Assembly (NCBI GenBank): GCA_964590495.1
Contig: CAZPWQ010000013.1
Span: forward strand, 1-54,113
DNA: 54,113 bases
Reading direction: 5' to 3'
From: CAZPWQ01 sp964590495
GTDB taxonomy: Bacteria; Bacteroidota; Rhodothermia; Balneolales; Balneolaceae
Of this stretch, positions 17,997 to 26,671 are shown one piece after another (positions within the stretch are counted from its first letter, which is position 1; every line of letters starts with the position of its first letter). The notes below the pieces were generated by a model. That model was given only the letters and a program-made list of their open reading frames with translations. It was not told the origin of the DNA and did not search any database. A program made the position numbers and the translations under genes.

Positions 17997-18881
17997 ATGG
18001 CTTCTATTGCTGAAGAATTAAAAACTCCCAAAGAATCATTAGAAGAATTCTACAATTTAGCTTTTAAAATTCTACAATATTTGCCAAACGTTGTATCTAC
18101 TAAAACAAAAGTTCGAGGATATACAATCTTCAAACAACAATCTGCTGGTAGTACCAAGTTTGCTAGACCTATTAATAATGATTTATTTATATATGATGAC
18201 CAAAAATTTACAGATAGTTATAAAAGCTTCATAAAAATACTTGATAATCTTGAGTCAAGAGAAAATTTTAGCAAAAATGAATTTGATTTAATTGATAGTG
18301 TTACTTACACCCTTCAGCAATCTTTAGGTGCGGGATTTGATCTTTTAATAAATCCTAACAGTGCTCGTAAACATGTGGGGAATAGATTTGAGGAGCTTTT
18401 AAGAGCATTAATTGATCATTTAGAGATTCCCAGTAAGGGATTAGTATTTAAAATTCCTTATGAAACTGAGGAAGGAAAGAAATTTTATCGTTGTCAAACG
18501 GATTTAATTCTGTCTCCTCATAGCAAAGTAAAATCTACTTCATCTAGTTTAGATCCTGATGAAGTAATTTTATCTTTTAAAACTTCCTCGAAAGATAGAA
18601 TGGGGAAAATCTTTTTGGATAAACTATTAATGGAAAGCTTTACAGGTCAAAAAGTAAAAGTAGTTGGAATTTTTCATAATGATGTACAAAGGAAAGGAGA
18701 GGATAATATAAGTTATACCCTTGTATCTGGAAGATTTATGATTTACACAAATTTTTTAATACAACTTGATGGTGTTTATTTTATTGATCCTCCTCCAAAT
18801 ACAAAAGAACATCCTTTTGATAAGCATATTTTCCCATTTTCTAAATTCATCATCGAAGATGTGTGGAAATTAGTCAAATAA
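17997..18881 (+). CDS. Type II restriction endonuclease (PD-(D/E)XK-like)
   Basis: This 294-residue protein is judged to be a restriction enzyme from its pairing with a DNA methyltransferase and from a nuclease-like core. The core has E132/E133 in GNRFEELLRAL, D169 in CQTDLIL, then VILSFKTSSKDR with K195. KTSxxxR resembles the KTSLRER motif of other type II enzymes. The usual acidic residue two before the lysine is Ser193 here. The gene is very AT-rich (roughly 30% GC by eye), unlike the genes beside it, which suggests transfer. Its 3' end overlaps the convergent methyltransferase by 12 bases. The recognition site is unknown. Confidence 0.75.
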   Translation: MASIAEELKTPKESLEEFYNLAFKILQYLPNVVSTKTKVRGYTIFKQQSAGSTKFARPINNDLFIYDDQKFTDSYKSFIKILDNLESRENFSKNEFDLIDSVTYTLQQSLGAGFDLLINPNSARKHVGNRFEELLRALIDHLEIPSKGLVFKIPYETEEGKKFYRCQTDLILSPHSKVKSTSSSLDPDEVILSFKTSSKDRMGKIFLDKLLMESFTGQKVKVVGIFHNDVQRKGEDNISYTLVSGRFMIYTNFLIQLDGVYFIDPPPNTKEHPFDKHIFPFSKFIIEDVWKLVK

Positions 18882-19946
18882 ACCGCGTATTTTTTTTCTT
18901 CTTTTTCGGCTGTCTTCTTCATCATGTCCAGATGCAATTCTATCTATATGTTCGCGGTCTTGCAGTCGCTTTTTTATTAACTCGCAAAATTCAGAATCGA
19001 TCTCGGTGCCTATCCATTTTCTATTAAAAGCTTCAGCTGTTGCATAAGTAGTTCCGGTGCCACCAAAAGGATCAAAGATCAAATCTCCTTCATTTGCTGA
19101 GCCCAAAACAAATTTTTTCACTAACTCAACGGGTTTTTGAGTAGGGTGTTTATCTACACGCTCCCAGGAACTATTTGAAAGAGTTGGTATTTCAAAAACA
19201 TCTTTTGGCTTTGCTCCTAAAGGATGAGGTTCCCATTTATACTTCTTCCCATTACCATTATTATATTGAGAAGATTTAGCCTGAGTTCGTTTTGGATATT
19301 TTAATGTGTGAGCATTATAGGGAATCCTTACTTTATCTAAATTAAAAGTAAACTTTTTACTCTTTCTAAAATGTATAATACTTTCGTGGGCCCTACCCCA
19401 ATCTTTGCCTAAATTAGCTTTATTTCGATAATACCAGACCAACCATTTACATCCTTTGAATAAATCACTCGCCGCCCATTTAATATCCGCAATTATCTCA
19501 GAAAAACCGCAAACATACAGACTACCTGATTTCGTTAGAACCCTTTCTGCTTCTCGAATCCACTCCATGCTCCATTCAACATATTCTTTCTGAGAGTTGA
19601 AAGTATCCCATTCCGCCTTTTTAATATTATAAGGCGGGTCAGCAAAAATGAGGTCAATAGATTCTGATTCAAGTGATTTCATGAAATCAAATGCATCTAA
19701 GTTGTATAATTTTCCTAAATCTGTAGTTAAATAAGGTTTACTTTTCACTTCTTCAGTTGAACTTTCGTTATATTCAACTTCAGTTTCTGACATAAAATTT
19801 TCAATATGAGCTTCCTTATAGACTCGATAATTATTTATTGGGTGTCTCTCCGAATTAAACTTTCCTGATTTATCCCATCTCCGCAATGTTTCTGTACTAA
19901 CCCCCAATATTTCTGCAGCTTCTCCAATTTTTAAATAATTTTCCAT
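18870..19946 (-). CDS. DNA methyltransferase (beta-class, N6A/N4C) with N-terminal MerR-like HTH
   Basis: This 358-residue modification enzyme has a MerR/excisionase-type DNA-binding domain at residues 4-50 (IGEAAEILGVSTETLRRWDKSGKF), then catalytic motif IV D103-P-P-Y106, a variable region, motif X KHPTQKP (266-272) and SAM motif I DPFGGTGTT (292-300). The order IV then I marks the beta class; DPPY fits adenine-N6 or cytosine-N4 methylation. The fused HTH may let the enzyme repress its own promoter, where TTGT/ACAA palindromes cluster just upstream. The gene is AT-rich like its nuclease partner and convergent with it. Confidence 0.9.
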   Translation of the reverse strand: MENYLKIGEAAEILGVSTETLRRWDKSGKFNSERHPINNYRVYKEAHIENFMSETEVEYNESSTEEVKSKPYLTTDLGKLYNLDAFDFMKSLESESIDLIFADPPYNIKKAEWDTFNSQKEYVEWSMEWIREAERVLTKSGSLYVCGFSEIIADIKWAASDLFKGCKWLVWYYRNKANLGKDWGRAHESIIHFRKSKKFTFNLDKVRIPYNAHTLKYPKRTQAKSSQYNNGNGKKYKWEPHPLGAKPKDVFEIPTLSNSSWERVDKHPTQKPVELVKKFVLGSANEGDLIFDPFGGTGTTYATAEAFNRKWIGTEIDSEFCELIKKRLQDREHIDRIASGHDEEDSRKRRKKIRGLFD

Positions 19947-19967
19947 GTTCCCGAACTTTGATTATTG

Positions 19968-20010
19968 GTTGTAAACATTATACAACCTTGTACAATATTA
20001 CACAAATTGT
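19968..20010 (-). promoter_or_regulatory. Methyltransferase promoter with clustered TTGT/ACAA palindromes
   Basis: Three palindromes lie 22-64 bases before the methyltransferase ATG: GTTGTA-7 bases-TACAAC (19968-19986), TTGTACAA (19988-19995) and ACAAATTGT (20002-20010). On the minus strand a perfect TATAAT (19982-19977) lies 17 bases from TTGTGT (20005-20000), giving a sigma70-like promoter whose -10 is inside the first palindrome. The likely binder is the enzyme's own HTH; this is an inference. The rest of 19947-20310 holds no convincing gene. Confidence 0.5.
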
Positions 20011-20310
20011 AAATTGCATCTTTAAGGATTTAATTCAACTTAAGATCTTGCTCCTTCTTATCTATCCGCTGGTTATCATGAATATTTTAAATGATATAAC
20101 AGTAAAAGAAGATATTTGGCTGGGAATTATTATTGCAACTGCCTGGGAATAGCATCTTATTGTAGATGAAGCCTCATCGGATTAGAAATAAAAAAACCGT
20201 AGTGAGAAGGAGACAATTTTTCCTATACCAAAATCGAAATAAGGCTAAATCCACGCGTGGGTTTTAATTTAAGAAACTAATATAACTAGTTAATCACCTA
20301 TTATTTTTCT

Positions 20311-22905
20311 ATGAGATATCCAATTAACCAAATACTCGTTGCAGTTGTCATTGCGATTACAGCGGCATTCTCATTGCCTGCACCGGTATCTGCCCAAACG
20401 GCTTATTATTTTCCGGATTCTGCTGAATCGGAATTCGATGAGCAGATACCTTCTCCCCAACAGTTTCTCGGCTATGAAATCGGCACGCATTATACGCGGC
20501 ACGATCGCATCGTAGCATACTTCAAAGAACTGGCCCGGATTTCCGACAAAGCGGAATTTCAGGTGATCGGGGAAACCTATCAAAAGCGTCCGCAGGTCGT
20601 GCTGACCATCACCTCACCGGAAAATCATGCAAATCTGGAGGATATCCGTCAGCAGCATAATACGCTGCTCGATCCCGAAGCTCCCCTGTCGGATGCATCG
20701 GAAGGCAAATCGGTCGTTGCGCTGGACTACAGCGTCCATGGCGACGAAACCTCCAGCGGCGAAGCTGCCCTGCTGACGGCCTGGTATCTTATCGCAAACC
20801 AAAGTGAGGAGACACAGGAATTTCTAAATGAAGGAGTCATTCATATCGACCCGGCTCAGAATCCCGACGGACGTGATCGCGCCGCCCACTGGCATAACAG
20901 TTACAAATCATTTCCGGCGGTAGCCGATCCGGCCGATGCCGAACACAACCAGGCATGGCCGCGGGGACGAACAAATCACTTTTTGCACGACCTGAACCGT
21001 GACTGGTTTGCAGTAACACAGCAGGAAAGTGCAAACCGTATTGACTTTTATCACCGGTGGTATCCCAACGTGCAGATTGACTTTCACGAGATGGGTACCA
21101 ACAGCACGTACTATTTGGAGCCAACGCAGCCGGTTCGCACATGGAATCCCATCATACCGGAATATCATTACGAGGTAATGAATCCCCTGCTCGCCGAATA
21201 TCATACTGAAGCTCTTGACAATCTCGGGGCGCTGTACTGGACCAAAGAAGTCTTCGACAATATTTCCCCGATTTACGGTTCCACCTATCCCGATATCCAG
21301 GGCGGTATAGGCGTAACTTTTGAGGTGGGAAGTTCTCGTGGGCTTGTGCAGGAAAGCAATGCCGGTGACGTGACTTTCCGTTCGACCATCCGCAAACATC
21401 TTCATACAGGTATAGCCACCGTACGTGCCGGAATTTCCGAAAAACAGCAACTGTTTGAATATCAGAAAGATTTTTTCCGGTCGGCTCTGGAGGAAGCGGA
21501 TTCACAGCATGTCAGGGCATATGTCTTCGGAGATTCCGATGATCCCTCCCTGACACACAAGTTCCTGGATCTTTTATTGAAGCACAGGCTTGAGGTCTAC
21601 GAGGTTAATGAAAATATCAGTTCAAATGGAGAAGAATTCGAGGCCGGAAACAGTTATGTGGTTCCCACCGACCAGAAGCATTACCGGGTGATCCATGACA
21701 TCTTCGAGGCGAATACCTCCTTTCCCGACAGCGTGTTCTACGACATAACTGGTTGGTCGCTCGTACATGGTTACGGCATTCAATATGAGGGACTGGAATC
21801 CAACAACTTTTCACAGGGCAACCTGGTGACCGAACTTCCCGTACGAAACGGGACTGTTGAAGGTGGCGTATCAAATTATGCGTACCTGCTCAAATGGTCG
21901 GATTACAATGCATCTCCCGCACTTTACGACCTGTTGGATAACGACATAATAGCTCGTGTTGCTCACAAGCCGTTTACTTCCAATACCTCATCCGGTGATA
22001 TTGAGTTCGGTTACGGATCTATTGTCATAGCCGTACAGGAGCAGGATATTTCTGCGGATGAGCTTCATGAAAAACTTGAAGATGCCGCGGCCGAACATAA
22101 GGTCACATTTTATGCCGTCCAAACAGGGATGACTCCCTCGGGTATTGATCTCGGAAGCGGCAACATACAGCCGGTCGAAAAGCCGGAAGTAGCTCTGGTA
22201 GTCGGTTCCGGCGTAAGTAGTTATGAGGCCGGGGAAGCGTGGTTTTTGCTTAACAAGCACGTAGGACTGAATGCCACGAAAATTAGAAAATCACAGTTTT
22301 CCGGCACCGATCTCAACAGGTACAATACTATTATTCTTGTCGATGGCAACTACAACGACTGGAACAGCCAGACGGTAAACAAACTGAAGCGCTGGGTACG
22401 CTCGGGAGGAGTTTTGATTACGGATGAAGATGCCTCCGAATGGGCAATCCGAAAAGAATTGGTCAGTGAAAAACTTCTGCAAACCTTCCCTCCCGATACC
22501 ACCGGCGATACGCCCCGCTACGATTACGAAGAGCGAGGCGACCGCTACAGGGCCGGAACCATTCCCGGTACTATCCTTGAAGCGGATATCGACATTTCGA
22601 ATCCGGTTGCTTTCGGCATTCCCGATCGCAGCCAGCTTTTCATTAAAGACAGCGGTCTGTTTCTAAAACAGAGTGAGAATCCATATAGCACAGTAGCCCA
22701 GTATACCGGCGATCCTTTTGTAGGCGGACATATTAGCGACGAGAACCTGGATAAGGTTCGCAACACAGCGGCCATTGTTGCAAAGGGAGAAGGCAGTGGA
22801 ACAGTTGTTCTCTTTGCGGAAAATCCGAACTTCCGCAGCTATTGGCACACAACCAGCCGCCTGTTTTTAAATGCTTTATTCTTCGGACAGAATTTGAGTT
22901 TGTAA
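20311..22905 (+). CDS. Secreted M14 family zinc carboxypeptidase-like peptidase
   Basis: This 864-residue exported metallopeptidase has a signal peptide ending in PVSAQ (about residue 29). The M14 zinc site is H143-G-D-E146 with a second His at H259 in IDFHEMGTN, and E338 in GVTFEVGSSRG is the catalytic glutamate position. A long C-terminal part (about 480-860) includes a glutamine-amidotransferase-like Rossmann segment (LVVGSGVSSYEAGEAWFLL, TIILVDGNYND) often attached to M14 peptidases of this group. It probably digests peptides in the periplasm or outside the cell. GC is clearly higher than in the preceding restriction-modification genes. Confidence 0.92.
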   Translation: MRYPINQILVAVVIAITAAFSLPAPVSAQTAYYFPDSAESEFDEQIPSPQQFLGYEIGTHYTRHDRIVAYFKELARISDKAEFQVIGETYQKRPQVVLTITSPENHANLEDIRQQHNTLLDPEAPLSDASEGKSVVALDYSVHGDETSSGEAALLTAWYLIANQSEETQEFLNEGVIHIDPAQNPDGRDRAAHWHNSYKSFPAVADPADAEHNQAWPRGRTNHFLHDLNRDWFAVTQQESANRIDFYHRWYPNVQIDFHEMGTNSTYYLEPTQPVRTWNPIIPEYHYEVMNPLLAEYHTEALDNLGALYWTKEVFDNISPIYGSTYPDIQGGIGVTFEVGSSRGLVQESNAGDVTFRSTIRKHLHTGIATVRAGISEKQQLFEYQKDFFRSALEEADSQHVRAYVFGDSDDPSLTHKFLDLLLKHRLEVYEVNENISSNGEEFEAGNSYVVPTDQKHYRVIHDIFEANTSFPDSVFYDITGWSLVHGYGIQYEGLESNNFSQGNLVTELPVRNGTVEGGVSNYAYLLKWSDYNASPALYDLLDNDIIARVAHKPFTSNTSSGDIEFGYGSIVIAVQEQDISADELHEKLEDAAAEHKVTFYAVQTGMTPSGIDLGSGNIQPVEKPEVALVVGSGVSSYEAGEAWFLLNKHVGLNATKIRKSQFSGTDLNRYNTIILVDGNYNDWNSQTVNKLKRWVRSGGVLITDEDASEWAIRKELVSEKLLQTFPPDTTGDTPRYDYEERGDRYRAGTIPGTILEADIDISNPVAFGIPDRSQLFIKDSGLFLKQSENPYSTVAQYTGDPFVGGHISDENLDKVRNTAAIVAKGEGSGTVVLFAENPNFRSYWHTTSRLFLNALFFGQNLSL

Positions 22906-22910
22906 GTGGA

Positions 22911-23048
22911 ACCACTAAGTATTAAGGGCACTAAGAAGAAAACAGCTTTGAGGGAGCTCTGCTCCCCAGCCCCATTTACGGGAGCGGAGCTCCCTTATAG
23001 CTTATTTTTCTTGCTAGCACTTCTAAGGGCTCTCAATGCCTTAGTGGT
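22911..23048. repeat. Nested palindromic element
   Basis: The outer arms ACCACTAAG (22911-22919) and CTTAGTGGT (23040-23048) enclose a strong inner hairpin, AGGGAGCTCTGCTCC (22951-22965) against GGAGCGGAGCTCCCT (22981-22995), with one mismatch. Further imperfect pairing joins the two layers. The element starts five bases after the M14 peptidase stop and could end its transcript. The remainder of 22906-23289 shows no gene. Confidence 0.6.
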
Positions 23049-23289
23049 ATATTCATTTAGAAGTAAGCATCTCTTTCCAAAATCATGCGCATCATTTGGT
23101 GAAACGATGCGCATTAACTATATGGTTAATGTTTAGTATTTTTGTAAGCAGACGTTACTTTAAGGTTTGTCTCGCCTGTATGCCGCTTATCGATTGTATC
23201 ACAGGTTTTAGGTATTTAGTTATTGGTTATCAGTTATTTGTTATTAGACGATTGAGGTCCGTTTTAGGGATAGACAGACTTTCTACCTT

Positions 23290-23877
23290 CTACTTTTTAC
23301 TATCAATAACCAACTCCCTGCTATAAATAAAATCACCGAATTCCGACTGGTCGCCGTTGGCGGCATTGGCTGCTATATTGAAAATAACAGGTCCGGCAAG
23401 TGATTCGGGTGCCTGCCACTTGATGGTCCAGGTCTGCTTGTTCTTATCGGCCGGTTTGGTTCCTTCACGCGTATGCTGCACGTATTGCAGCGAATCGGGA
23501 ACAGAACTGCTGAACATCACCCGTTCATTCCCTTCAATTTCAAAGCTGCCTGCCTGGGATCCATCCTCAAAACGTGCAGAGAGTTGGAATCCGGCGGCTC
23601 CGAGCACTTCTCTTTCCACGCTGATTTCAATCTCCAGATGTTGTCCGGCCGATATTTTCTCTCCGATACCTGATACGGTGAGGTTTCCTTCCTCCGGATT
23701 CAAGTCGTAATCAAAATGACAGCTCCGGCAGGTTTCCTCGCCGAATCCCCCGGTAAAGGAGCCGGTAAGATGTTCGGGATAAACGCTCACACTACTTGAT
23801 CCGAGCTCTGATTCTCCTCCATTTAACAACAGGCCGAATGCTAGTGTAACAAACGGTATCAGGGCGATTCGGATCAT
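23290..23877 (-). CDS. Exported CxxCH protein with Reeler/choice-of-anchor-V-like domain
   Basis: This 195-residue secreted protein has a signal peptide (MIRIALIPFVTLAFGLL) and a single CRSCH heme-binding or metal-binding motif near residue 50 within TGGFGEETCRSCH. A beta-sandwich domain follows (about 70-190) in which GAAGFQLSARF and WTIKWQAP are typical of Reeler or choice-of-anchor-V domains. Such proteins are often found with cytochromes, but the binding partner is unknown. It lies 180 bases downstream of the propeller gene on the same strand, with a hairpin between, so co-transcription is possible but not certain. Confidence 0.75.
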   Translation of the reverse strand: MIRIALIPFVTLAFGLLLNGGESELGSSSVSVYPEHLTGSFTGGFGEETCRSCHFDYDLNPEEGNLTVSGIGEKISAGQHLEIEISVEREVLGAAGFQLSARFEDGSQAGSFEIEGNERVMFSSSVPDSLQYVQHTREGTKPADKNKQTWTIKWQAPESLAGPVIFNIAANAANGDQSEFGDFIYSRELVIDSKK

Positions 23878-23971
23878 ATTACTATGAATGGCAAAGATTG
23901 TAGGCCGAAGTTATTTATAAAGATGCCAGATTGAGGGATTAATTATAATCTGTAAGATCGAGAGCAGGCCA

Positions 23972-24061
23972 TCCCCCTTCTAAGGGGGAAAGTCCTTGCC
24001 TTCAAGGCCTATCATCAACTTTCCGCGGAAATCCGCTCAATCCGTTTCATCCACGTTCTAT
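23972..24061. repeat. Hairpin TCCCCCTT/AAGGGGGA and repeat 'CGCTCAATCCG'
   Basis: A perfect 8-bp stem with a 2-base loop at 23972-23989 lies between two leftward genes. It lacks a U-tract, so it is a repeat hairpin more than a terminator. At 24024-24061 is a diverged copy of the sequence found at 16532-16580; it runs up to the stop of the propeller gene. Confidence 0.55.
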
Positions 24062-25065
24062 TGAATCGTGGCACGACCCAGATAATTGGTATCGGTGCCG
24101 AACCAGATAGAATTTGTCGGTTCGTGGAATACCATATGCCGCACGGTACCGCCGCCGCTTTTGATCTCCGAGGAGCTGACGAATTCCTTGTTTTGGGTAT
24201 CAAAACCGACAAACATATTCGGGCTAACACCTGTTTCCACCAGCCAGACGCGGTCCTGGTTGTCAACAGTAACAGCATAGGGACGTGAGTTCTCGCCAGA
24301 GGGTAAAGGCCATTCTTCGAACGATTCATTTTCGGGATTATAGCTGCCAATATATCCCCGCGAATAATCTCCATACCAGATGGTGCCGTCTGAGGTCTGT
24401 GTAATACGGCGCGGGCGCGTATCTTCATTCGGAAGTTCTATCTCTTTCAGTTCCATTGTTTCCGGATCTACTGTAGCCAGTTTGTTGGTACCGAAGAGGC
24501 AGATCCACGGGCGATTATTATCATTATCCATGATAATACCGTATGGCCGGGCACGTTGAGTCGGCACCTCGATAATCTGCGGCTCTCCTGTCTCCACATC
24601 AAACTTGCCTACGGAGTTGGCACCCTGGGAGGTGAACCAAAGGTCTCCTTCACTGTTAAATGCCATGGTATGCGGATCGCGGGCACTGTTGTCATCCGGC
24701 ATCATATGTTTTTCAATTTCTCCCGTCTCAGGATCTATTGCTCCGATATGATTGGCGCGGTTGCCGGCATACCAGGGTGTTCCGTTGTCATCTACAACTA
24801 CCGTATGCGGACCGGCTCCGTCTTCAAGGTCAATTTTCCGGAATTCCCCGGTTCCGGGATCAAATTCGGCTACATAATGTGAGCGTTGTCCCACAAACCA
24901 GACATTGCCGTCAGGTGCTACATAAGGATCGCGGGGACGGCTTTGCTCCCACGGTACCTCCCATTCTGTAATTTGTACATCTACGGCATCGGGCGCATCA
25001 TCGCTGATCAGGAAAGCGGAAAATGCCAGCGTTATTGTAATAAGAGTAGAGATAAATTTTGTCAT
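24058..25065 (-). CDS. Exported virginiamycin B lyase-like beta-propeller (Vgb/NHL type)
   Basis: This 335-residue protein has a signal peptide (MTKFISTLITITLAFSAF) and seven repeated blades of the form 'G..W(F/Y)....N.(I/V)G..DP.TGE', for example GNVWFVGQRSHYVAEFDP, GTPWYAGNRANHIGAIDP and GTIWYGDYSRGYIGSYNP. The blade pattern matches Vgb-like streptogramin lyase propellers. Actual antibiotic lyase activity is unlikely to be the native role in an exported protein of this kind; binding or a periplasmic lyase is more plausible. The catalytic His positions of Vgb cannot be placed with certainty. Confidence 0.82.
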   Translation of the reverse strand: MTKFISTLITITLAFSAFLISDDAPDAVDVQITEWEVPWEQSRPRDPYVAPDGNVWFVGQRSHYVAEFDPGTGEFRKIDLEDGAGPHTVVVDDNGTPWYAGNRANHIGAIDPETGEIEKHMMPDDNSARDPHTMAFNSEGDLWFTSQGANSVGKFDVETGEPQIIEVPTQRARPYGIIMDNDNNRPWICLFGTNKLATVDPETMELKEIELPNEDTRPRRITQTSDGTIWYGDYSRGYIGSYNPENESFEEWPLPSGENSRPYAVTVDNQDRVWLVETGVSPNMFVGFDTQNKEFVSSSEIKSGGGTVRHMVFHEPTNSIWFGTDTNYLGRATIQ

Positions 25066-25344
25066 AACTAATCAGTTTATTTATGGATCTATATTGTAGT
25101 CATAAGCTCATGTAGTGCAGGTATTTGTAATTTTAGAATTCAGAATGATGTTAAAAAGTTCATCATTATAATATTAATACCCAAATTTGAAGGAATATTG
25201 AACTGAAATCATAATTACTTCCTTTCATGGCAGCCAGCCAGGACAAAGGCCTCCACCCCACCTACGAGATTCTTCGGCGGCGGGTCGGAAAAACCACCGG
25301 CCCTGGCTCAGAATGACAACAAGGGTAGAGGAATTATCAATTTT

Positions 25345-25518
25345 GCAAACGATGCCGTTAAAAAACTTCATGACACATCGTTTGCTATAATTATAGGCGG
25401 ATGTTGATGGACATCCATCATACACCGTAACTATGAACTGCTAAAAAATAAAAGTATCATAAAGATTAATACTTCTAACTGACTCCCCGAAAGCCGCGGA
25501 ATTCCCGCGGCTTTTTGT
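25345..25518 (+). ncRNA. Candidate small RNA ending at an orphan terminator
   Basis: This region has three hairpins in a row and no open frame: GCAAACGATG paired with CATCGTTTGC (25345-25354 with 25376-25385), GATGT-6-ACATC around 25400-25415, and the intrinsic terminator at 25490-25518. No plus-strand gene lies within 2.5 kb upstream to use that terminator. The call is an inference from structure; no RNA family was recognised. The rest of 25066-25627 shows only repeat-like sequence. Confidence 0.3.
25490..25518 (+). terminator. Rho-independent terminator
   Basis: A 10-bp stem, AAAGCCGCGG (25490-25499) against CCGCGGCTTT (25505-25514), has a 5-base loop and is followed by TTT. It is GC-rich and has a U-tract only in the plus direction, so it should terminate rightward transcription. 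Confidence 0.75.
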
Positions 25519-25627
25519 TATAGAGGCTGGATATGCTTTTCAACCGCAAGTATAAAAGAATTTTATTTTGATTAGTGACGGCCGTCGAAGGAAAAGATGT
25601 GTCACTGATAAGTCAGGTAAAGAGAAT

Positions 25628-25795
25628 TTATACTCTTTTATAGCTGGTACAATTCCCCTTTTCCTTGCCATTTTTCTCACAGTCTTCCCGCGTTTCAAAT
25701 CCTTGGTCAGAAAACTCCTTGATGTCTCCGTTCTTGGATGTTAATCTCCATCTCCACTCGCCTTTAACATCCTTGTATATTTCGCACTTAGGCAT
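25628..25795 (-). CDS. Small DUF1508/YegP-like protein
   Basis: A 55-residue protein begins MPKCEIYKDVKGEWRWRL. The 'W-R-W-R-L..KNG' core followed by 'F-S-D-Q-G-F-E-T-R-E-D-C' matches the single DUF1508 (YegP) repeat: Trp-rich strand, NG turn, then a helix that starts after the GF/GY. The ATG at 25795 has a GGAG eight bases upstream. The function of the family is unknown; E. coli YegP carries two such repeats, this one only one. It is encoded alone between the candidate sRNA and the OB-fold gene. Confidence 0.75.
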   Translation of the reverse strand: MPKCEIYKDVKGEWRWRLTSKNGDIKEFSDQGFETREDCEKNGKEKGNCTSYKRV

Positions 25796-25971
25796 CTACT
25801 ACTCCGTTTATTTATATTTTATTCGATCCCTTAAAATAACAATAAATTCATGCGTAGTAAATAATAAGATGGTTCTGTGCCAAATTATTTTTTTGCTCAT
25901 AAAATCAGGTATCAGTTATTTGTTATTGGTCCTTATTTATAGCCTGATTACTCCGATATCCTTGGATATTA

Positions 25972-26415
25972 TTAATTACCATTTTTCCTTTTATCAGTTT
26001 GAATTTCCACCTGCCGCGGACTTTCAACAATAATCTGGGGAGTCCCCTCATACAGTTCAATCCTGCCGGTGACACAAATATTGCGATTTTCGTACTGTTG
26101 GTCAGGAGACGTATTCCACCTCGCACGGTCGCTGCCCCAGATAACAGCTGTAAAATACTGGCTGGGATAAGGCCGGCCCAGGTTCAGGAATGTGGGTTCC
26201 CCGTTGATTTGCGGAAGGTAATCTAAGGATGCCACTTTGCCGCAAACCTCGGCCGCTTTTCCGATATATTCAATTGCTTCCTTTGCTTTTATCCTTACTT
26301 CGGGTTCCGTAGAGGCAGGATCCGGCCAATCCATCCTGGAAAGCAGAAGACCGGCGATCATAATGACGATCAGTGCCGGTAAGAGATATTTTAAATATGA
26401 GCGTAAATCTTTCAT
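25972..26415 (-). CDS. Membrane-anchored OB-fold-like protein
   Basis: This 147-residue protein has one N-terminal membrane segment (about residues 9-26). After it comes a small beta-barrel in the OB style: VCGKVASLDYLPQINGEPTF, LNLGRPYP, FTAVIWGSD, NICVTGRIELYEGTPQIIVE. The pattern 'CGKV...TFLNLG...VTG.+..Y.G.PQI.+..P' is shared with OB-fold domains attached to nucleases and transport proteins. It would sit on the periplasmic face and bind a ligand or nucleic acid; no catalytic residues are evident. There is no operon partner. Confidence 0.7.
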   Translation of the reverse strand: MKDLRSYLKYLLPALIVIMIAGLLLSRMDWPDPASTEPEVRIKAKEAIEYIGKAAEVCGKVASLDYLPQINGEPTFLNLGRPYPSQYFTAVIWGSDRARWNTSPDQQYENRNICVTGRIELYEGTPQIIVESPRQVEIQTDKRKNGN

Positions 26416-26671
26416 GTATTAATGCTCCTTAGATGGAAAGGGATTTACTAAAAGGTTATTCAGGTGAATAATGTTTCTTTAATGTCTGGACGAGGTTTTA
26501 AGCCCCTCTATTAGCTGTGGGTTTTGAGTTAAATAGGAAGGGGTTGGGGTGGGTCAATCTCGCAGGGCCATAAATCCACTATTATAATAAAAACCCATTT
26601 TCTTCTTCCTCTCTTTATTGATTTCAGCAGTTTTAAAAAATGTTATCCGGAAAAGAACTGTTAAAACAATT

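Noticed and set aside
19958..20152. 64-codon plus-strand open frame upstream of the M14 peptidase
   Set aside because: It overlaps the methyltransferase promoter and palindromes, is low complexity and has no ribosome binding site.
22906..23136. 76-codon plus-strand open frame after the M14 peptidase
   Set aside because: It consists mostly of the nested palindrome at 22911-23048.
26618..26671. Upstream TTG extension of the APH/AAA kinase
   Set aside because: The extra 18 residues are basic and unlike the family; the ATG at 26672 gives the expected N terminus.
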